Source: Phoronis australis
Lineage: Eukaryota; Phoronida; Phoronidae
Direction of reading: 5' to 3'
DNA length: 64,000 nt
Assembly: GCA_002633005.1 (NCBI GenBank)
Contig: NMRA01000346.1
Coordinates: 255,165-319,164 of the forward strand
The notes below the pieces were generated by a model. That model searched no databases, had not been told where the DNA came from, and worked only from the letters and a program-made list of their open reading frames with translations. The position numbers and the translations under genes were made by a program. Below, one piece after another: positions 47,421 to 60,220 of this stretch (positions within the stretch are counted from its first letter, which is position 1; each line of letters starts with the position of its first letter).

Positions 47421-47548
47421 TCCAAATTGTCGCACCGTCTCAAATTGTCACAGCTTCAAAACTGTGACAGTTTGGGTCAGCGCTGCTGGCCCAAATTGTC
47501 ACAATTTGTCCAAATTGTCACAATTTGCCCAAATTGTCACAGCAATTT
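47421..47548. repeat. CAAATTGTCACA minisatellite
   Basis: Five direct copies of CAAATTGTC (four with CACA) plus one inverted copy (AACTGTGACAGTTTGG). Units such as AAATTGTCACAATTT are themselves palindromic, so the array can form small hairpins. The last three units are spaced at 18 bp. Confidence 0.75.
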
Positions 47549-49515
47549 TGCATGTGTCAATTTGCATCTGTAATGGTTTACAGGTGTACGTGGGGCAGTC
47601 GCCAGATCCAATCGTGTGTATGCATACGGTGTAGACCGTTAAACCCGTAGCATTTCTGTATATGCCTGGAGTGGAGACTCACTCTAAACATTGGCGACAC
47701 CCATACCACACAACTCAAAAAACTTATCAGGCACACATAGTTTTAAACACGGAACCAAACCTCAACCACAGACAGTCATCCTCACCACGGACAATTTCCC
47801 ATGTAAATGACCGAAGTGCAGGACCGAGATTCTACAGAGTTACATCCTCTGGCGATCAGTGAACACTACCTTATTCGTCCGTGGTACGAGTGCCGGTTTG
47901 CCTGTGGTTTGACTCTGGATTTTGAGGTATGAGTGTTTCGTGCGTGGTTAGATTTTTTGGATTGTGTGGCATGAGCGTGTGACCGTGATAAGAATTTAAT
48001 TCCATCCCTGGATAGCTACATACTGCCGTAAACAACTTGAGTTCTCAAGTATAATCCTGACTTAGTTTAACATTCGAATAAGTACATGAAACAAAAAAAC
48101 GTCTGGAGCAACATGACAAGCTTAGTACAAGCAGCGCGCTGCACAGACCGGCTAACTCTCAGCGATATTTTCCGGCAATCAACTCTTGCATTTGCTGTGG
48201 GCTAATTGCGGTATACAAGGGAAACGAGACCGAAAGCCAGTGAAAAAAATATTGCAAGAATGCACACATAAACGTGGAAAACGAAATTTTTGTTTAAATT
48301 GCCAGTATTTAATACCTTGTTATGCATCTGTGATTGTGATAGGTTGTTGGTGGTTTAATTATGTTTCTTGTCGTGCTTATGTTGTCTCTTGAACATTTGC
48401 AAGCGGGTAGAAAAAGCCCGCAATTTTGAGGTATATGAAAGTAAATAGTATATACAGAAAAATCCATACTTTACATGCACCATGGTGACGTGCAAAATTG
48501 TCTTACACCGTTGCAAGCATGAGTGATATCGCCAATGACTTGTTGATAATTTTTATTCGAACAAAAACTGATGAAACATTGAGTGGAAATTTTGGGCTGT
48601 AGGGTGTACCTTTCGGCTAAACTGAAATGCCGCATAGAACAGTGTCACCCTTTCGCTGGTGCCGTCGTTTTAGACCTAATCTCCACCCGTTATCGCCAGC
48701 GGCTGAAAACCTATCCTAAGAACACCCACGTTACACATTTGTATTCTCAAAATGAAAGCCTGTCACGGATTTATGATCTGCGATTTTAGGTCATACCCCT
48801 CAGGAAAGTTTAATTTGGGCGAACAGCAAAATCGCGCATCATATTTTCATACATAAAAGAACAAGTTTGGGTTTAGTTGTACTACTTTTCTTTCAGATGG
48901 ATATTCTTGTCAGCTCAAACAAAGAGTTTGCCCGCTCCAAGACACCATTTTTGACTTAAATCTAAGATTTGTCTTGACCTCCAAACTTTGTCACTTCAAC
49001 ATCCGATCATTTTTTTGAACGGACTTAGACACTAAATACGACAACCGTAGCGAAAACCGCTGGCACGATGCCAAAAACGCTAGCAATAAAAACTCAAAAA
49101 TCAGCATAAGCTCAAGACATAAAATTGGCAATCTGTAAAATTTGAAATTCCTGCCTCTATTGGAAAAAGCATTAGCAAAAGTTTTGGACCTGTTTTGGGA
49201 TAATCATTATGTATATGTGTTTTTGTTTTTTAATGGAATGGTCGCAAAGGGTAAAAGGATAATCTGAAGTTACCAAATTCCTGATATAAGCCAGTGGGCT
49301 CATAGGTGAACTAGTGCATATTGTGGGACCGTCTTAAAGTGGAACGAATACCAGGTTGCTTCGGGTATAAGACCAGTCTCAATTTTTCTTTTTTTGCTAT
49401 GTATTTATTGCGTACGACATTAATAGTTTGATGGATTTTACGGTGAAACTTTCAATTGTGCAAGGAGTTTTTTAGCCATACTGCCTCACGAATTATAATG
49501 AACTATCATTTTTAG
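47549..49515. other. No recognised gene
   Basis: A strong acceptor-like site, CTACTTTTCTTTCAG, at 48895 is followed by a frame with GYSCQLKQRVCPLQDTIFDL, but it closes without a donor, so it is noted only. Other frames are chance-like. Confidence 0.4.
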
Positions 49516-49639
49516 TTGCACTCCTACCGAACATTTCCTTAACTGTGCCTTTGACGATTTCTACGACATCCTGGAATATGACAAGCAGCCACAGGCCAAA
49601 CATGGGCCGTGGGCGATATCTCGGAAACAAAATGAATGA
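49516..49639 (+). CDS. Candidate terminal exon of an unidentified gene
   Basis: The acceptor ACTATCATTTTTAG (AG at 49514-49515) is followed by 40 open codons ending in TGA (49637-49639), entered in phase 2. The peptide looks protein-like: CTPTEHFLNCAFDDFYDILE followed by YDKQPQAKHGPWAISRKQNE. No family is recognised. The other two frames are also open here, which weakens the case. No partner exon was identified upstream. Confidence 0.25.
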
Positions 49640-52118
49640 CCGCGCGAAGCTTCCATGGATTCCTGAAATGTTTCAAATGTTTGACATGGTACAGCTTTTA
49701 CCAGGGTATGCGTTGTCACAACCACCTAAAAATTGGACACTTCATTACACCAGAACAACCAAACTTCCGTGCCGCGCACAGATCTAGGAAGATATTTCCC
49801 ATCTTACGTCAGCGCATTCTATGCTCCTGCCCAAACTTTTTCCCTCACACGTATGTAGTTCTTCACTTGCCTTGCCACCGAGCATCATTCCCAGCTAGGC
49901 GTGAAGCGAGTCGGAACCGTGGTGTGTACTGTACGTCCATAGCACAGAAATAACGTCCCTGAGAGGAATTTTGCACGCGGATAGAGAAGTCTGGGTACCG
50001 TGCACCTATGGATCACAGGTCGAGAACGTGTGTAGACCATAAAGTTTGCAAGATTTTTCTACTCAAATATCCCGCATACAGCCCCATGCGCATGTCCAAA
50101 ATTGGGCACATACGCTCAGTTGCGGGGTTTTACGGTAAAAAAGACGTTTTTACGAATGCTGTCTCAATCATGAATATTATCTGGGATCTTAAATGAACTA
50201 TCAATTGATAATGTTAATCTCATATTCGTGTACTTCTCGAATTGTCAACTGTTCTTATTATTGAGCTCAAATTCGAGTATTTTCATATTGTGCGACATCT
50301 TTTTGGTGAAACTTTCCATCACCGCAGCTCGACACATTTTAAATTATTGTTACAGTTTGGGACGGTGTGACAAATTGGGCTTGCACAGGGCATCACATGA
50401 AAATGTTCATACATGCTTTCATTTAAACTGAGAATTCAACGACAGTGTTTGCACAAATCCACGAATGCGGTAAAAAGTTTACGAACACGGTTAAGTCAAT
50501 ATTTGGAACTGTTCAATGCTACGAGCCACTTGTGATTATAGATTATAAATGACTCCGTCTTTTGTTAACAATTTTAATGCTTTCGTAAACTGGTGCTTGT
50601 TTAGTTGATGTGGGAAAGCACAGTTTCGTCCGATAAGAGTGCAAGAAATGGCACTAAAGTTAGTTTCTCGATTATTTACGCTACATGTTGTCAAGCACAA
50701 TTAGATCAGTAGTTTCATAACAAAGTTCTTTATTTCCTACGTTTCTTATAAGTTTACGCACCAAAAGTAATTGCCAACATACATGTATCCACTCATGAGT
50801 TCAGAGGTCACAATCTTAAAACTGTTTCGTTCTTAACTGGATGTGTCTGAAGGTCTTCTTAACATAAAAACAGTTTTAATGTTAAGTTAAAACTTAGTTT
50901 ATACCATATTTCATTAAAAATTCGCATTGGTAACATTCGATTTAGAAAGTACACTAATTATATGACGATTACTAAGCAAAAATCTCACACAAGAACACCT
51001 TTGAATGCTTGTTTTCATAATGCGAGGAAAGTTTTAGATTTCGATAAACAGGTAAGGATTACATACAAGTGAAACTTGCCTGGCGATCAATACACACCTT
51101 GAAAACCATAAGGCACAGGTTAGATGCGCAGTCATACAAAGACGCAACGCGTGTGGCCATAAATTAATTTAATTCTGTTAAAGGTGGGACAAAAAGACTA
51201 CGTCAATGAGTTCAAAATTAGCTTGCATTACCTCCTATGTATCATTTTAAAAGGGTACGAACACAAAAATCCGTGTTCCGTAAAATAATCCCAACTTCAT
51301 TAGATAGCCTACTTTCAATTTCCGAATGGAATGTTATTTGCAAGCTGAATATCAGTGGACGCGTTTTGTGGAATTGAAATGCATAAATTGTTCGGAAACG
51401 AAAAACTAAAATACAGTGCCATAGGTTTACGTAAAGGTATTGTTTAGCAGCGCCACCTTTATACGCACACTGTACGCAAATAGTTGGATTATCTTCAATC
51501 GGTCTTCACGGAGACAAAAATGCGATGGCCATTTTTTCATAAACTTCTATGTATTTATTGGCCTTATTATTTACGACGAGTACGCGTTATTCCCTAATCG
51601 AGTAATCCAAGATATCTTTTCATTTCATTTAATCATCCATTTAATTTTAACACCAATAGTATAAGTTCTTCAAATGAATTTGATTATTCCTACTGAATGA
51701 GAGTGGTCAAGCATACTGAGTAGAAATTAATTAAGTTCAAATTAGTTCTGGCGTTCAACAAAATTCTACGATATTCGGACTTCAAAAGGAATTTTTCTGA
51801 AGCGGATCTCAGGATTGCCATTCCATCAAGCTGATACCCTGAAACTGGATCACTACAGAAATCAATACAGAAAAAGAGCAAAACCTACCTGTACTACTGG
51901 CGTGCAGACTAAAGTATGTCCTTTAACTTGAACTGCCTTTAACAAGGTAAGCAGTTGGGAGCACAATCTACTTCCACAATGTCAAAAAGCACCAGTAACT
52001 GATTTAGCTGATCTAGCAGACGACTTGGTGAGGTCTTAGTTGACAGCGGAGCCGCGTAGTGAAATCGAGGCATTCTCTGGCTCTTGCTTTTGGAATTTGC
52101 CGACAATCAAAAACATAC
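49640..52118. other. No recognised gene
   Basis: The frame 49636-49953 overlaps the candidate exon and matches nothing known. The rest is AT-rich and without features that I can name. Confidence 0.4.
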
Positions 52119-52210
52119 CTGAGAATTAATCTACCTTGCTGGCGACTGTTATGTCGGTTACCAGAGCCTGTGATGGATCTTCGCTGGTTCACCGACAGCC
52201 TATCAGTCAA
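52119..52210 (-). other. Weak exon candidate
   Basis: A 92-bp minus-strand stretch between the acceptor GCTTTGGTCGTCCAG and the donor ATTCTCAG|GTATGTTT. One open frame reads LTDRLSVNQRRSITGSGNRH and continues NSRQQGRLIL. No family is known, and an open frame this short is expected by chance quite often. Confidence 0.2.
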
Positions 52211-55200
52211 CTGGACGACCAAAGCCCGCCTACATGGCGGCTGACGACATTTCTAAGGTGGAATATTGGTATGGGAAGGCAACGGTCCAATTACTAATTG
52301 GGTGCCCAAAGTAGTTTGTTAAGGACGTTTATCTATTCGTGTTGCCTGAATACATCAATGTAATGATATCCCGATAGATTTGCTGAACACAATGTATCGA
52401 GAATGAACACAGATAAAGCTAATAGCACTCTTCTAGACTTGTCTTCAGAAACAAAATGCTTTGAGAAAACACCATTAACTGTACCCATTAACGTGTACAA
52501 GAAATTTTTTACCCGATTACGCTTGCACGCGGACTGTTTACACAAAATCAATTCATTTCTTATTCGCAGGTGCTGTGACTGCGAGGCCTAAAATAATAGA
52601 AATTTAATTAATTGGGCAAAAACACAGTTATGACAGGATGTTGTTTCTTCGCTAATTTAAAAGCGATCTGGTACTTTTCACTATAGATGGTTGCCAGTCT
52701 TGACATTAGTTGTGCGAGTTGCGTAGTTGTTGGGACGTTTATCGTATACTTTATGTTTATACTAGGCTGATATATATTATTCATAAATATAAATATAATA
52801 CCGCCTGAGGCTGGTTCGCATTAGATATATATTATTAATACACAGAGAGTCTGTGGCGTCACATCCTGATCGAATTTTCCCCAAAAAGCTAGCTTTCCAA
52901 AAAGGAAATTTGGGACGCCATTTTCCAAGAAACTTGTGTGGTCCACAATGTTCTTACAAATCTGAAATTTTATCCCTTAAGACAAAAGCTAATCGATGTT
53001 AAATTATTGATCAAGTACCACACAGGGAAAATGTGCCCAAACTGCGCTTCCATGATCCCGATGATGCAAGACTCGGAGAGCCGACCGAAGCGTTAAAGAT
53101 ACTCATAATTATTCTACTGTCAAAAGCTTCATTTCTGGTTAAGAACTCCTCAGATACCTGTGTCACCCGCCTCTCTTCATGAAATCAAACTGCAGTTGGT
53201 TTACATTTATTAAGATTTTAGAAACTTTCTTCATGCTGCAATGCAAATCTATCTCGAGAAGCAGTGTTCATGTTTATTCGCGTTTACGAGTAGGCAAGCT
53301 CGGCAAAATTCAAATCATAACGTGTACGTAACTATCAAACAATAAAGCGTTCTGGGTTGCGCTCCAAACGGCAAGTTTCTTGCGATAGAGAGAGCGATAT
53401 CATGCCGTCAATTTGATGCGAAGCACGTAGTCACGCCAACTCTATACACTGGTAGGCCTATCTTTCGTCTACGGAACCGTTCATGACGTCACGTTTTCTG
53501 ATGCATCTAGTGTTTGTTCGCTCATTACGGACGGTGCTAGGTAACCGTGTTGTTTTCGCACCAGCTTAACAAGAAATGTCCTTCTATAGTTCCACAGGGA
53601 TCACGCATGTTTCAAATTTCCCGATGAAAATAACAACGACGCCCCGCTGCGTGCTGGTGGATGAAGCACTCACACTGCGAGGTAGTTATAAGCAGTTCAC
53701 GACGTGAGAGGTCTGTGCCATTAAGCTTCCGTAGCACTTGCTACGAGTGTAACTATCCCCGATCATTAGGTGTATCAGCTAATTGGCGCGACGGATCATT
53801 GGTTGTAGACGTTCAAAAGACCCGCCTGAACTGCTCGAATCTTATAAAGAAATTACTATCATTGCAAATGTATTAATACACAAAGGACTATTTTCGCGCA
53901 ACACTGGCTGCCCGACATGACACGCCTCTGTAGGTACGTTTCATGAATAGTGTATTAATAGCTTATTCGACATTTTCTTTCTGGCTTTCACTTCCGCTCT
54001 TACTTAAGGCGGCATGCTCAGTGTTTTAGGATCGAAGATGCACCTTGGGGATTATTGTTGGGTGGGATTGATTTGAAATGTATTAGCTTTGGCCAGAGAT
54101 AACACCCAATTCCACCTATTTAGTCATTCGCTGAAACCAATGCCGTTGACTTCACCGTTTAAATACCCTTAAAGTTCTCGCCATTAAAGGGGCGTTATCG
54201 TTTTTTGCGCCAAAACTCATAACTGCCAAATAACTCTGTCAAGGATTTGGTAATAGTTTAACGGTGTCTCACAACGATCTGTGGAAGTTTACGTGGTTTA
54301 TTATGAAAATTCCCCGTGTATGCTGTCGTTTAGCATAAATTTATTGGATTAAAAGTGGTTATAGGAAACGTCAATACCCAGTGTTTTTATGCTGTTTATA
54401 AAAACACGTGATCTACTGCCGTGTTACCCATAATACCAAGATAAGATCAAAGGTTACACTTTGCATCACATGATCTGGCATTACAAGCCGATCAGAATCT
54501 TCGAACCTGTCGTGTTTGCCGCAACGATCATGAAAAAATATATTTCAAATTTCCCTTGCTGTTGGCGGACAGTCCGAGGTTTCTTTGGGAATTTTAAAAT
54601 GCTAATGCATCTGGGGTTCCGTGAATAAATTAGGGTAGGGTAATAAGCAGCAACTTTCGCAAGAAATATGCATCATAAAAACGAAAGTCATTCATTGATA
54701 ATACAGGCTATATTTAACCCACAAAGGACCAACCACAATGGATAGTTCAGACATGTAAATCAAGCTACGTATATTATTTCAGCCAACAGGAGGGCGGGAA
54801 ATTGGCCACAAACATGCTTTGCAAACGAAAGCAGAACGAACGTTTTTAGATGGGGTTGCGACATTTGCTGTGTAGATCAACGAATTACGGAAAACGAAAA
54901 AAGGTGAAGTACTTGCGAGATGTAAAAGCACATACATCAGGATCAGCTGAACTTTTAATTAACTTCTGATAGATAAATCGAAATTCTGATGTCATATTTA
55001 CATGTACCAGTTTAAAGTCGTAAAGCATTCGGGATTTTGCCTCGCGTCAAGAATCTATTATAACTAAAGTTTGATGGGCAAATTGAAAACGAGGTCATTT
55101 GGTATGTTATGCCTCCCGCTAGTTTTGCTAATTTCTCCGATGCTCCCCACCAACAATGCATTCAAGAGTAAAGGGACCAGGTGGGAAACCTAGCGTGCGT

Positions 55201-56309
55201 TCCGTTGTGAAAAAAGCAAGAACTTGTAAGGTTTCGCGAGATATCATCCCTTATCGCAATGGCAACAGGTGACGATGAGATCCTTGCGTCTACGAGATTC
55301 CACTCAGTTCTTTAGGGGTAACGTACATGTATTTGCCGAAATTCTGAAAAGGTAGTGTCTTTGACTACGGAAATTGGGTGATCGGGTGCTTTTTGCTTTT
55401 AAGTAAGCACATGGCATTACTAATAGCGAGCTGCTCAAATCAAAGTATTTAAGTTGACATGGCATTATTTCTTTTCCGAAACACGCAGCAAAATCGAAAG
55501 TAACGACGTCACGTTTTATGATTGGCTCTGCACACTTGTACCTACATGTAGTATCGCCTGTCAATAGCGTCGGATAACAGTATTCAGTCGCACGGTGCAC
55601 GGGGTCTAGTCCATGTACTCACAAGTGAATCTATTAACCTTGCCCATTGCTATCCTACAGTCATGGTGGCCCACGTTTGCTGTTTTCATGCTGAATTTCA
55701 ATAATAATTGTTTGGTTGATTTTAGTTTTCTTATTTTCCGTTCACTTTTTAAAAGAATTCTGAATTCTTCTTTGTGATACTGTACATGTAATCGCGTACT
55801 TGATTATGGTTTATGTTGATCAGAGTCTACTCCGAGTTTGCACTTGACGTCCCAAGCTTTAAGCTACACGTTTTTAGTCAAAACCTCAATTTCTTCCTCG
55901 TGTTTTTAATTCCAATCTAGCCGGTCATCAAGTGCGAACTTCGACTTATCTGCTTAACCCATATAGCACATTCTAAAAAGGCAATTATCTTGAGGTACAT
56001 GTATTAAAGAGGATTCACAAAATGTCAAAACGGTTTTCGTACTCGATTTCTAGCTTGGAGAGTAGAGCGCGCACCCTGCATACAATTTTAACTCATGTTT
56101 GTAACTAGAAACTAGGGATCACCAAGCTCGACTTTAGATTGGAAACGCACTCGAGCACAACGTAACATACACTTTTCTTGAGTTCGTACAGCAATAGAAC
56201 GGAGAGTGTCAAAAATAGTTTCGATTCAACTGCAAAGGTCGATGCAGAAGCAATCACATGTGTTTTTACAGTACGTGCAGTGTTTAGAACAATGGACCAT
56301 GGAGGTCGC
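52211..56309. other. No recognised gene; possible old palindromic element
   Basis: An AT-rich palindrome-prone stretch with GATATATATTATT duplicated lies at 52768-52840. At 55815-56230 the words GAGTTTGCACTTGACG and TCATCAAGTGCGAACTT are inverted, and the end (CACTCGAGCAC to TCAAAAATAGTTTCGATTC) resembles the family-2 palindromic element; it may be a third, strongly diverged copy. No coding signal. Confidence 0.35.
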
Positions 56310-56735
56310 CAGTGGCCGGTTGCATGAAACAGTCCCAAATAGGGACTCGACTAAGTTCCCTAAATCTACAGCGTATTTGTGGGCTTTTAAACACACTCAG
56401 TGTTTTCTTAAGCTGTTTGAATCTCATTACTTAGTCAGTTTTGGTCTTTAATACAATATCGAAAGTAAACTCTACGTTCAACATTATTGAAAAAAGTAGT
56501 GATCTTTTCATGCAACGCCCCTAATTTAAGGACTGAGTCCCTAATTTTTCTAATAGAATTAGGGGCTCAGTTTTAAGTTATATAATTAGAAAATGTCATT
56601 TGTCGTATAAGAGCTCATAATAAAGGTAACATGATAAAAAATACTACACCTGTCAGTATAGAGCGAAACAAATACGCAGATTTAGAGAACCTAGTTGAGT
56701 CCCTATTTGGGACTGTTTCATGCAACCGGGCACAG
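56310..56735. mobile_element. hAT-like MITE, family 3 copy 1
   Basis: A 426-bp element with long terminal inverted repeats: the left begins CAGTGGCCGGTTGCATGAAA and continues CAGTCCCAAATAGGGACTC; the right is its complement, ending CATGCAACCGGGCACAG. The arms extend about 75 bp, to GCGTATTTGT. An inner palindrome pairs GGACTGAGTCCCTAA with TTAGGGGCTCAG. The CAGTG start suggests hAT, but no 8-bp target duplication is evident. No coding capacity. Confidence 0.75.
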
Positions 56736-57669
56736 AAGACTGTTAATGAACATCCGACCTCCGCGACATGTGTGTATATACGTATGAGTGTATAGACGAC
56801 AATAAAGTTTGAAGGACTTAGCTTTTGTAAACAGCATTTTTATGAATGGAACATGATTTACTCCAAAAGTCTTCAATAAACATTCGAAACAGTGACTTCA
56901 AATAAATAGGAATAAATACACAAATAAATGAAGAGATGATGCGAAAAACTTACCTCCCTCTCCATATGTGGTTCTCCAACCCTCTTGCATATTTGAACAC
57001 ACCCCCGTGTGTGTTATATAAAGTCCATGAACATCAACAGGCACACAAATGATGGTGTGATGATATTTATTAACCTGGTGGTAATTTATTGACAGAAAAA
57101 CCGCGAGTTCTGCAACGTGATACGTACCTTTGGTGCGAGAGAAACTCAGCACGTAAACATGACGAGAAAAGGTGCTTTTCCTGTCTCAATACCAATGATT
57201 ACTCATCTCAAGGGCTTGCTACTTTCGCCGGAAAAGTTACCGATTGATTGAAAAGCAACCGATGCCGTTCTTATTATAGTGGCAATGAGTTGTAACCAAT
57301 TAACTTTACATCACCGCCTTGCACCAGCGTTTGTTCAGATCACTCAAAACTTCGCACTGTTCAGATTTGGAGAGAATCTTGATTAAGTAGGTGGTTGTCT
57401 TAAGTGCCGTGAACTAATATAGTTACCAATTCACTAGAAGATTTATTTCACTAGCCCCTAGAAAAGAACTGAACGCTTACGTCACAGTGTGATCAACAAC
57501 ATTAGCATATTGATTAGCTCTACACCGGGGGTGCTCCCGTTCAGAAGTAAGGCACTGATGCTTCATAGGGTTGTCTTAAAGGTGCAGCCTTCCATCTTTT
57601 TATTTAGAACATTTATCGTTACAAATTTGGCTTCAGATTGTTTATCAGTCAAACTGGAGCTGAATTCAG
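56736..57669. other. No recognised gene
   Basis: A minus-strand donor, GAGGGAG|GTAAGTTT (exon end 56954), follows a short frame from an ATG at 56990 (MQEGWRTTYGEG). A TATATAA lies about 30 bp upstream of that ATG. Suggestive but unproven. Confidence 0.35.
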
Positions 57670-57791
57670 GGCTTAGAAGGAAATGACTCTTTGTTCTTGC
57701 TTGAGAGAAGGCACAACCAAAAATTGGCTTGTCACACGGGGTGTCATTTTATTTGGTGTCGACCGACAGTTCCTGGCACCTTCTCACTTAA
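57670..57791 (+). other. Weak exon candidate
   Basis: After GAATTCAG a 40-codon frame runs GLEGNDSLFLLERRHNQKLA then CHTGCHFIWCRPTVPGTFSL to a GTAAGG donor at 57792. The upstream polypyrimidine tract is poor, so this may be chance. Confidence 0.2.
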
Positions 57792-59023
57792 GTAAGGAAA
57801 AATTTGAGACAACGTCAAAGTGGGAGTGGCCTTTCAAACATGATGCGGTCGCTCAGATATGTTTCACTAGCTTTACACATATGATTAGTCGTATGTTCAA
57901 ACAGTATGGTAACATGGTGAAATATAGATACATTGTGCGGTAGGGTTGCAAATGAAGTTGTTATCATTGTGGTCATATTCCTAATTAGAAGTACCAAAGG
58001 CTTGCACCCATCGACTCACGATTTTTTTGTTGGCAGTAGACTGCGTAAAAAAGAATTGCTGGGATGCAGCTTTTCATTTTCATTTTTCAATAAAAATTAT
58101 GTGTTGAATCTGCGCTAAAATTCAAAGCATTCAGTCTCGTACTCTTCAGCCGGTTTAATAACAAAAATGAAACTAGGCTTTTTACTCTCATAAAATTGAC
58201 CTAAAAACACCCTTACAGTGAAAACATTCTATTCCGGTTACTAAAAAATAGCAAAACTATCACCGACTCAAAGACTTTTTAGAGTTTATTGGGATTTGTC
58301 AAGTAACACTAAAATCCCTAATTCGGAAATGGCCCATTGTACACATTGCCTGTGACTGTGGAGTTGCCGGCTCATAAAACATCAATTCAAATTCGGATGA
58401 GCGTGGTAATGCTTCGATTAAGAATTTGAAATCGACAGCTAAACAGCTGCGAAACGCACCTTTAATTATGACGAACACGTTTGGAAACCTGCACTGCACG
58501 CGCGTGTTGAGGGAATCGACAATATGCAACCTCATTAGCCTTTTTTTACTTAAACAGTTGTGGATCGTTTTAATGAGATGTATTCACACCGAATTGCGTA
58601 ACTGCGAGGACAAGGCATAATAAACACCAACGAATCGCCAAAAGTTGTAATGAATGGTTGTTTAAAACATCCTGAGGATTCTTGTGATGGCTTTGACGAA
58701 AGTAAGTTAATCAGGAAATTTATGGCATGCTACAGAGTGATGGTCAAACCATATCGGAGGAACCAAATTCACGTTTGTTGTCCGGTTCAAGGCAAGCTTG
58801 AAAAGTGTCAAAGTCGCGTTCATTTAAACCTCTCACCACAATAAAACTGGTCTCGACTGATTACACAGTCTAAAGAAGAAGTGGTTTTTGAGTCTTAAAA
58901 GAACTCACAGTTCATAATTCAAAAGTCATTACTAGGTTTATAAACAGTGAACAAGAATCACGGGCTGGTTTCACCAACTACAGAATGACAGCAGGAACGA
59001 AACGAATAAATGAAAGCGCTCTG
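57792..59023. other. No recognised gene
   Basis: A short frame starting at 58650 (MNGCLKHPEDSCDGFDE) ends at a good donor, GACGAAA|GTAAGTTAA, near 58700. It could be a small first exon, but no partner exon is seen. Confidence 0.35.
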
Positions 59024-59367
59024 AGGAGCGAAACTTGGCGAAATTAACCAAAAAACACGTTCGAGAGGACGAGAAAAGACGACGACAGACATGATGACGA
59101 AGATGACAGCTATGACGACGATGGTGGCGATAATGGACAACCCTAGTTATGATATCATTCATATAACGAACGTAGAGGTCAGAAATCGCTAAGAAATAGG
59201 CTACAGTCTTGAGCGACACTTGGCGAAATTAACTGAAGAAAAGACGACGTCGGAGATGATGACGAAGATGACGAATATGATGATGGTGGTGGCCATGATG
59301 AAGAACATCATAACATTCATATGACGAATTTAGATGTCATAAATCATTAAGAAATAGGCTGCAGTCT
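59024..59367 (+). repeat. Tandem duplication with GAT/GAC-rich core
   Basis: Two diverged units (about 59034-59207 and 59219-59367), each starting CTTGGCGAAATTAAC, passing through a GATGACGAAGATGAC-rich core and ending AAGAAATAGGCTRCAGTCT. The cores read as Asp/Glu/Gly runs (for example DDEDDSYDDDGGDNG), but stops follow and no gene is supported. Confidence 0.7.
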
Positions 59368-59439
59368 AGTTCAATAGAAGCTAAACCAACCTGTATGCAG
59401 CAAGGGCGCTCAACAAAGGAGCAGCGTTATCACAAAATC

Positions 59440-59640
59440 TCAAATAACTCGAAAAGTAGACGTCGTAGAGAAAAATGGAAAGCATTTTCTGAAAGCCCGT
59501 TCAAAGTTCTATCTAAACTAATGGTATCGCCTAATTCCGTAAATTTTTCGAAAAAAATGAAATTTTGCGTTTTTTTTAAGAAATTCAAAGTCAAATAACT
59601 CAAAAACGGTAAGTCTGAGAAAAAAAGTGTACAAACCATT
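59440..59640. repeat. Imperfect direct repeat around CAAATAACTC
   Basis: CAAATAACTCGAAAAGTAGAC near 59443 and CAAATAACTCAAAAACGGTA near 59594 begin two similar stretches, each continuing with GAGAAAAA and a following ATTT word, about 152 bp apart. No coding signal. Confidence 0.4.
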
Positions 59641-59699
59641 TGAAGGATAATACTTCAAAGAATCTACATGCAAAAAATCACGTCTTTTACTCTTCCCCT

Positions 59700-60220
59700 T
59701 TAAAATCGCACTTCAGACGACTGAAAATGGGTCAACATGCGCCATATCCGCCATCTTGAATGTAACTTCCGGTTTTTTGGCTTTGTATAATAGCATGTTA
59801 CAAGAAACTTGTACTTGTAAAAATTCGAAGGAATTGGTCTGATGATGCGCCCTCTAGAGGAGAAAACGTTTTTAAGCCAAAATCGAGGTGCGCATGCGCG
59901 ATTGCCGATATTTCCGCCATCTTTAGCCGGAAGTAAACAATTTCCGGTATACTTGTAGCAAGCTTCCGGTCCATTTACTGTGCTGATTCTTAGCCTTCTA
60001 CGTAAAAAATTGTAGCCTCCAGAAGCATTTGAACCTTTAAATGGAAACAAAATGGCCGCCACAACCGCCATCTTGGATCCGATTTTGACGAGAAACAATA
60101 GGCTTCCAGTACTTCTTGATGATCGGACGAAAATTGCGACCTGTATCGTGCGAACAAACAAAAAAAACAAACTTAGTGTCAGAGCAATATACTTGGCGAA
60201 ATTTATTTCGCCAAGTAATA
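59700..60220 (-). repeat. Interspersed repeat with YY1/ETS/NRF1-type motif cluster
   Basis: CCGCCATCTT (YY1-type; complement AAGATGGCGG) occurs near 59748, 59914 and 60065, about 150-165 bp apart. ETS-type words CCGGAAGT or their complement lie at 59765 and 59927, and an NRF1 consensus TGCGCATGCGCG at 59889. Such clusters mark TATA-less promoters and the 5' ends of some retroelements. The stretch ends with a hairpin, ACTTGGCGAAAT/ATTTCGCCAAGT, at 60191-60216, followed by AATAAATAATAA. The 217-codon minus-strand frame across it (59700-60353) is the longest outside the microsatellite but matches no family. Confidence 0.4.
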
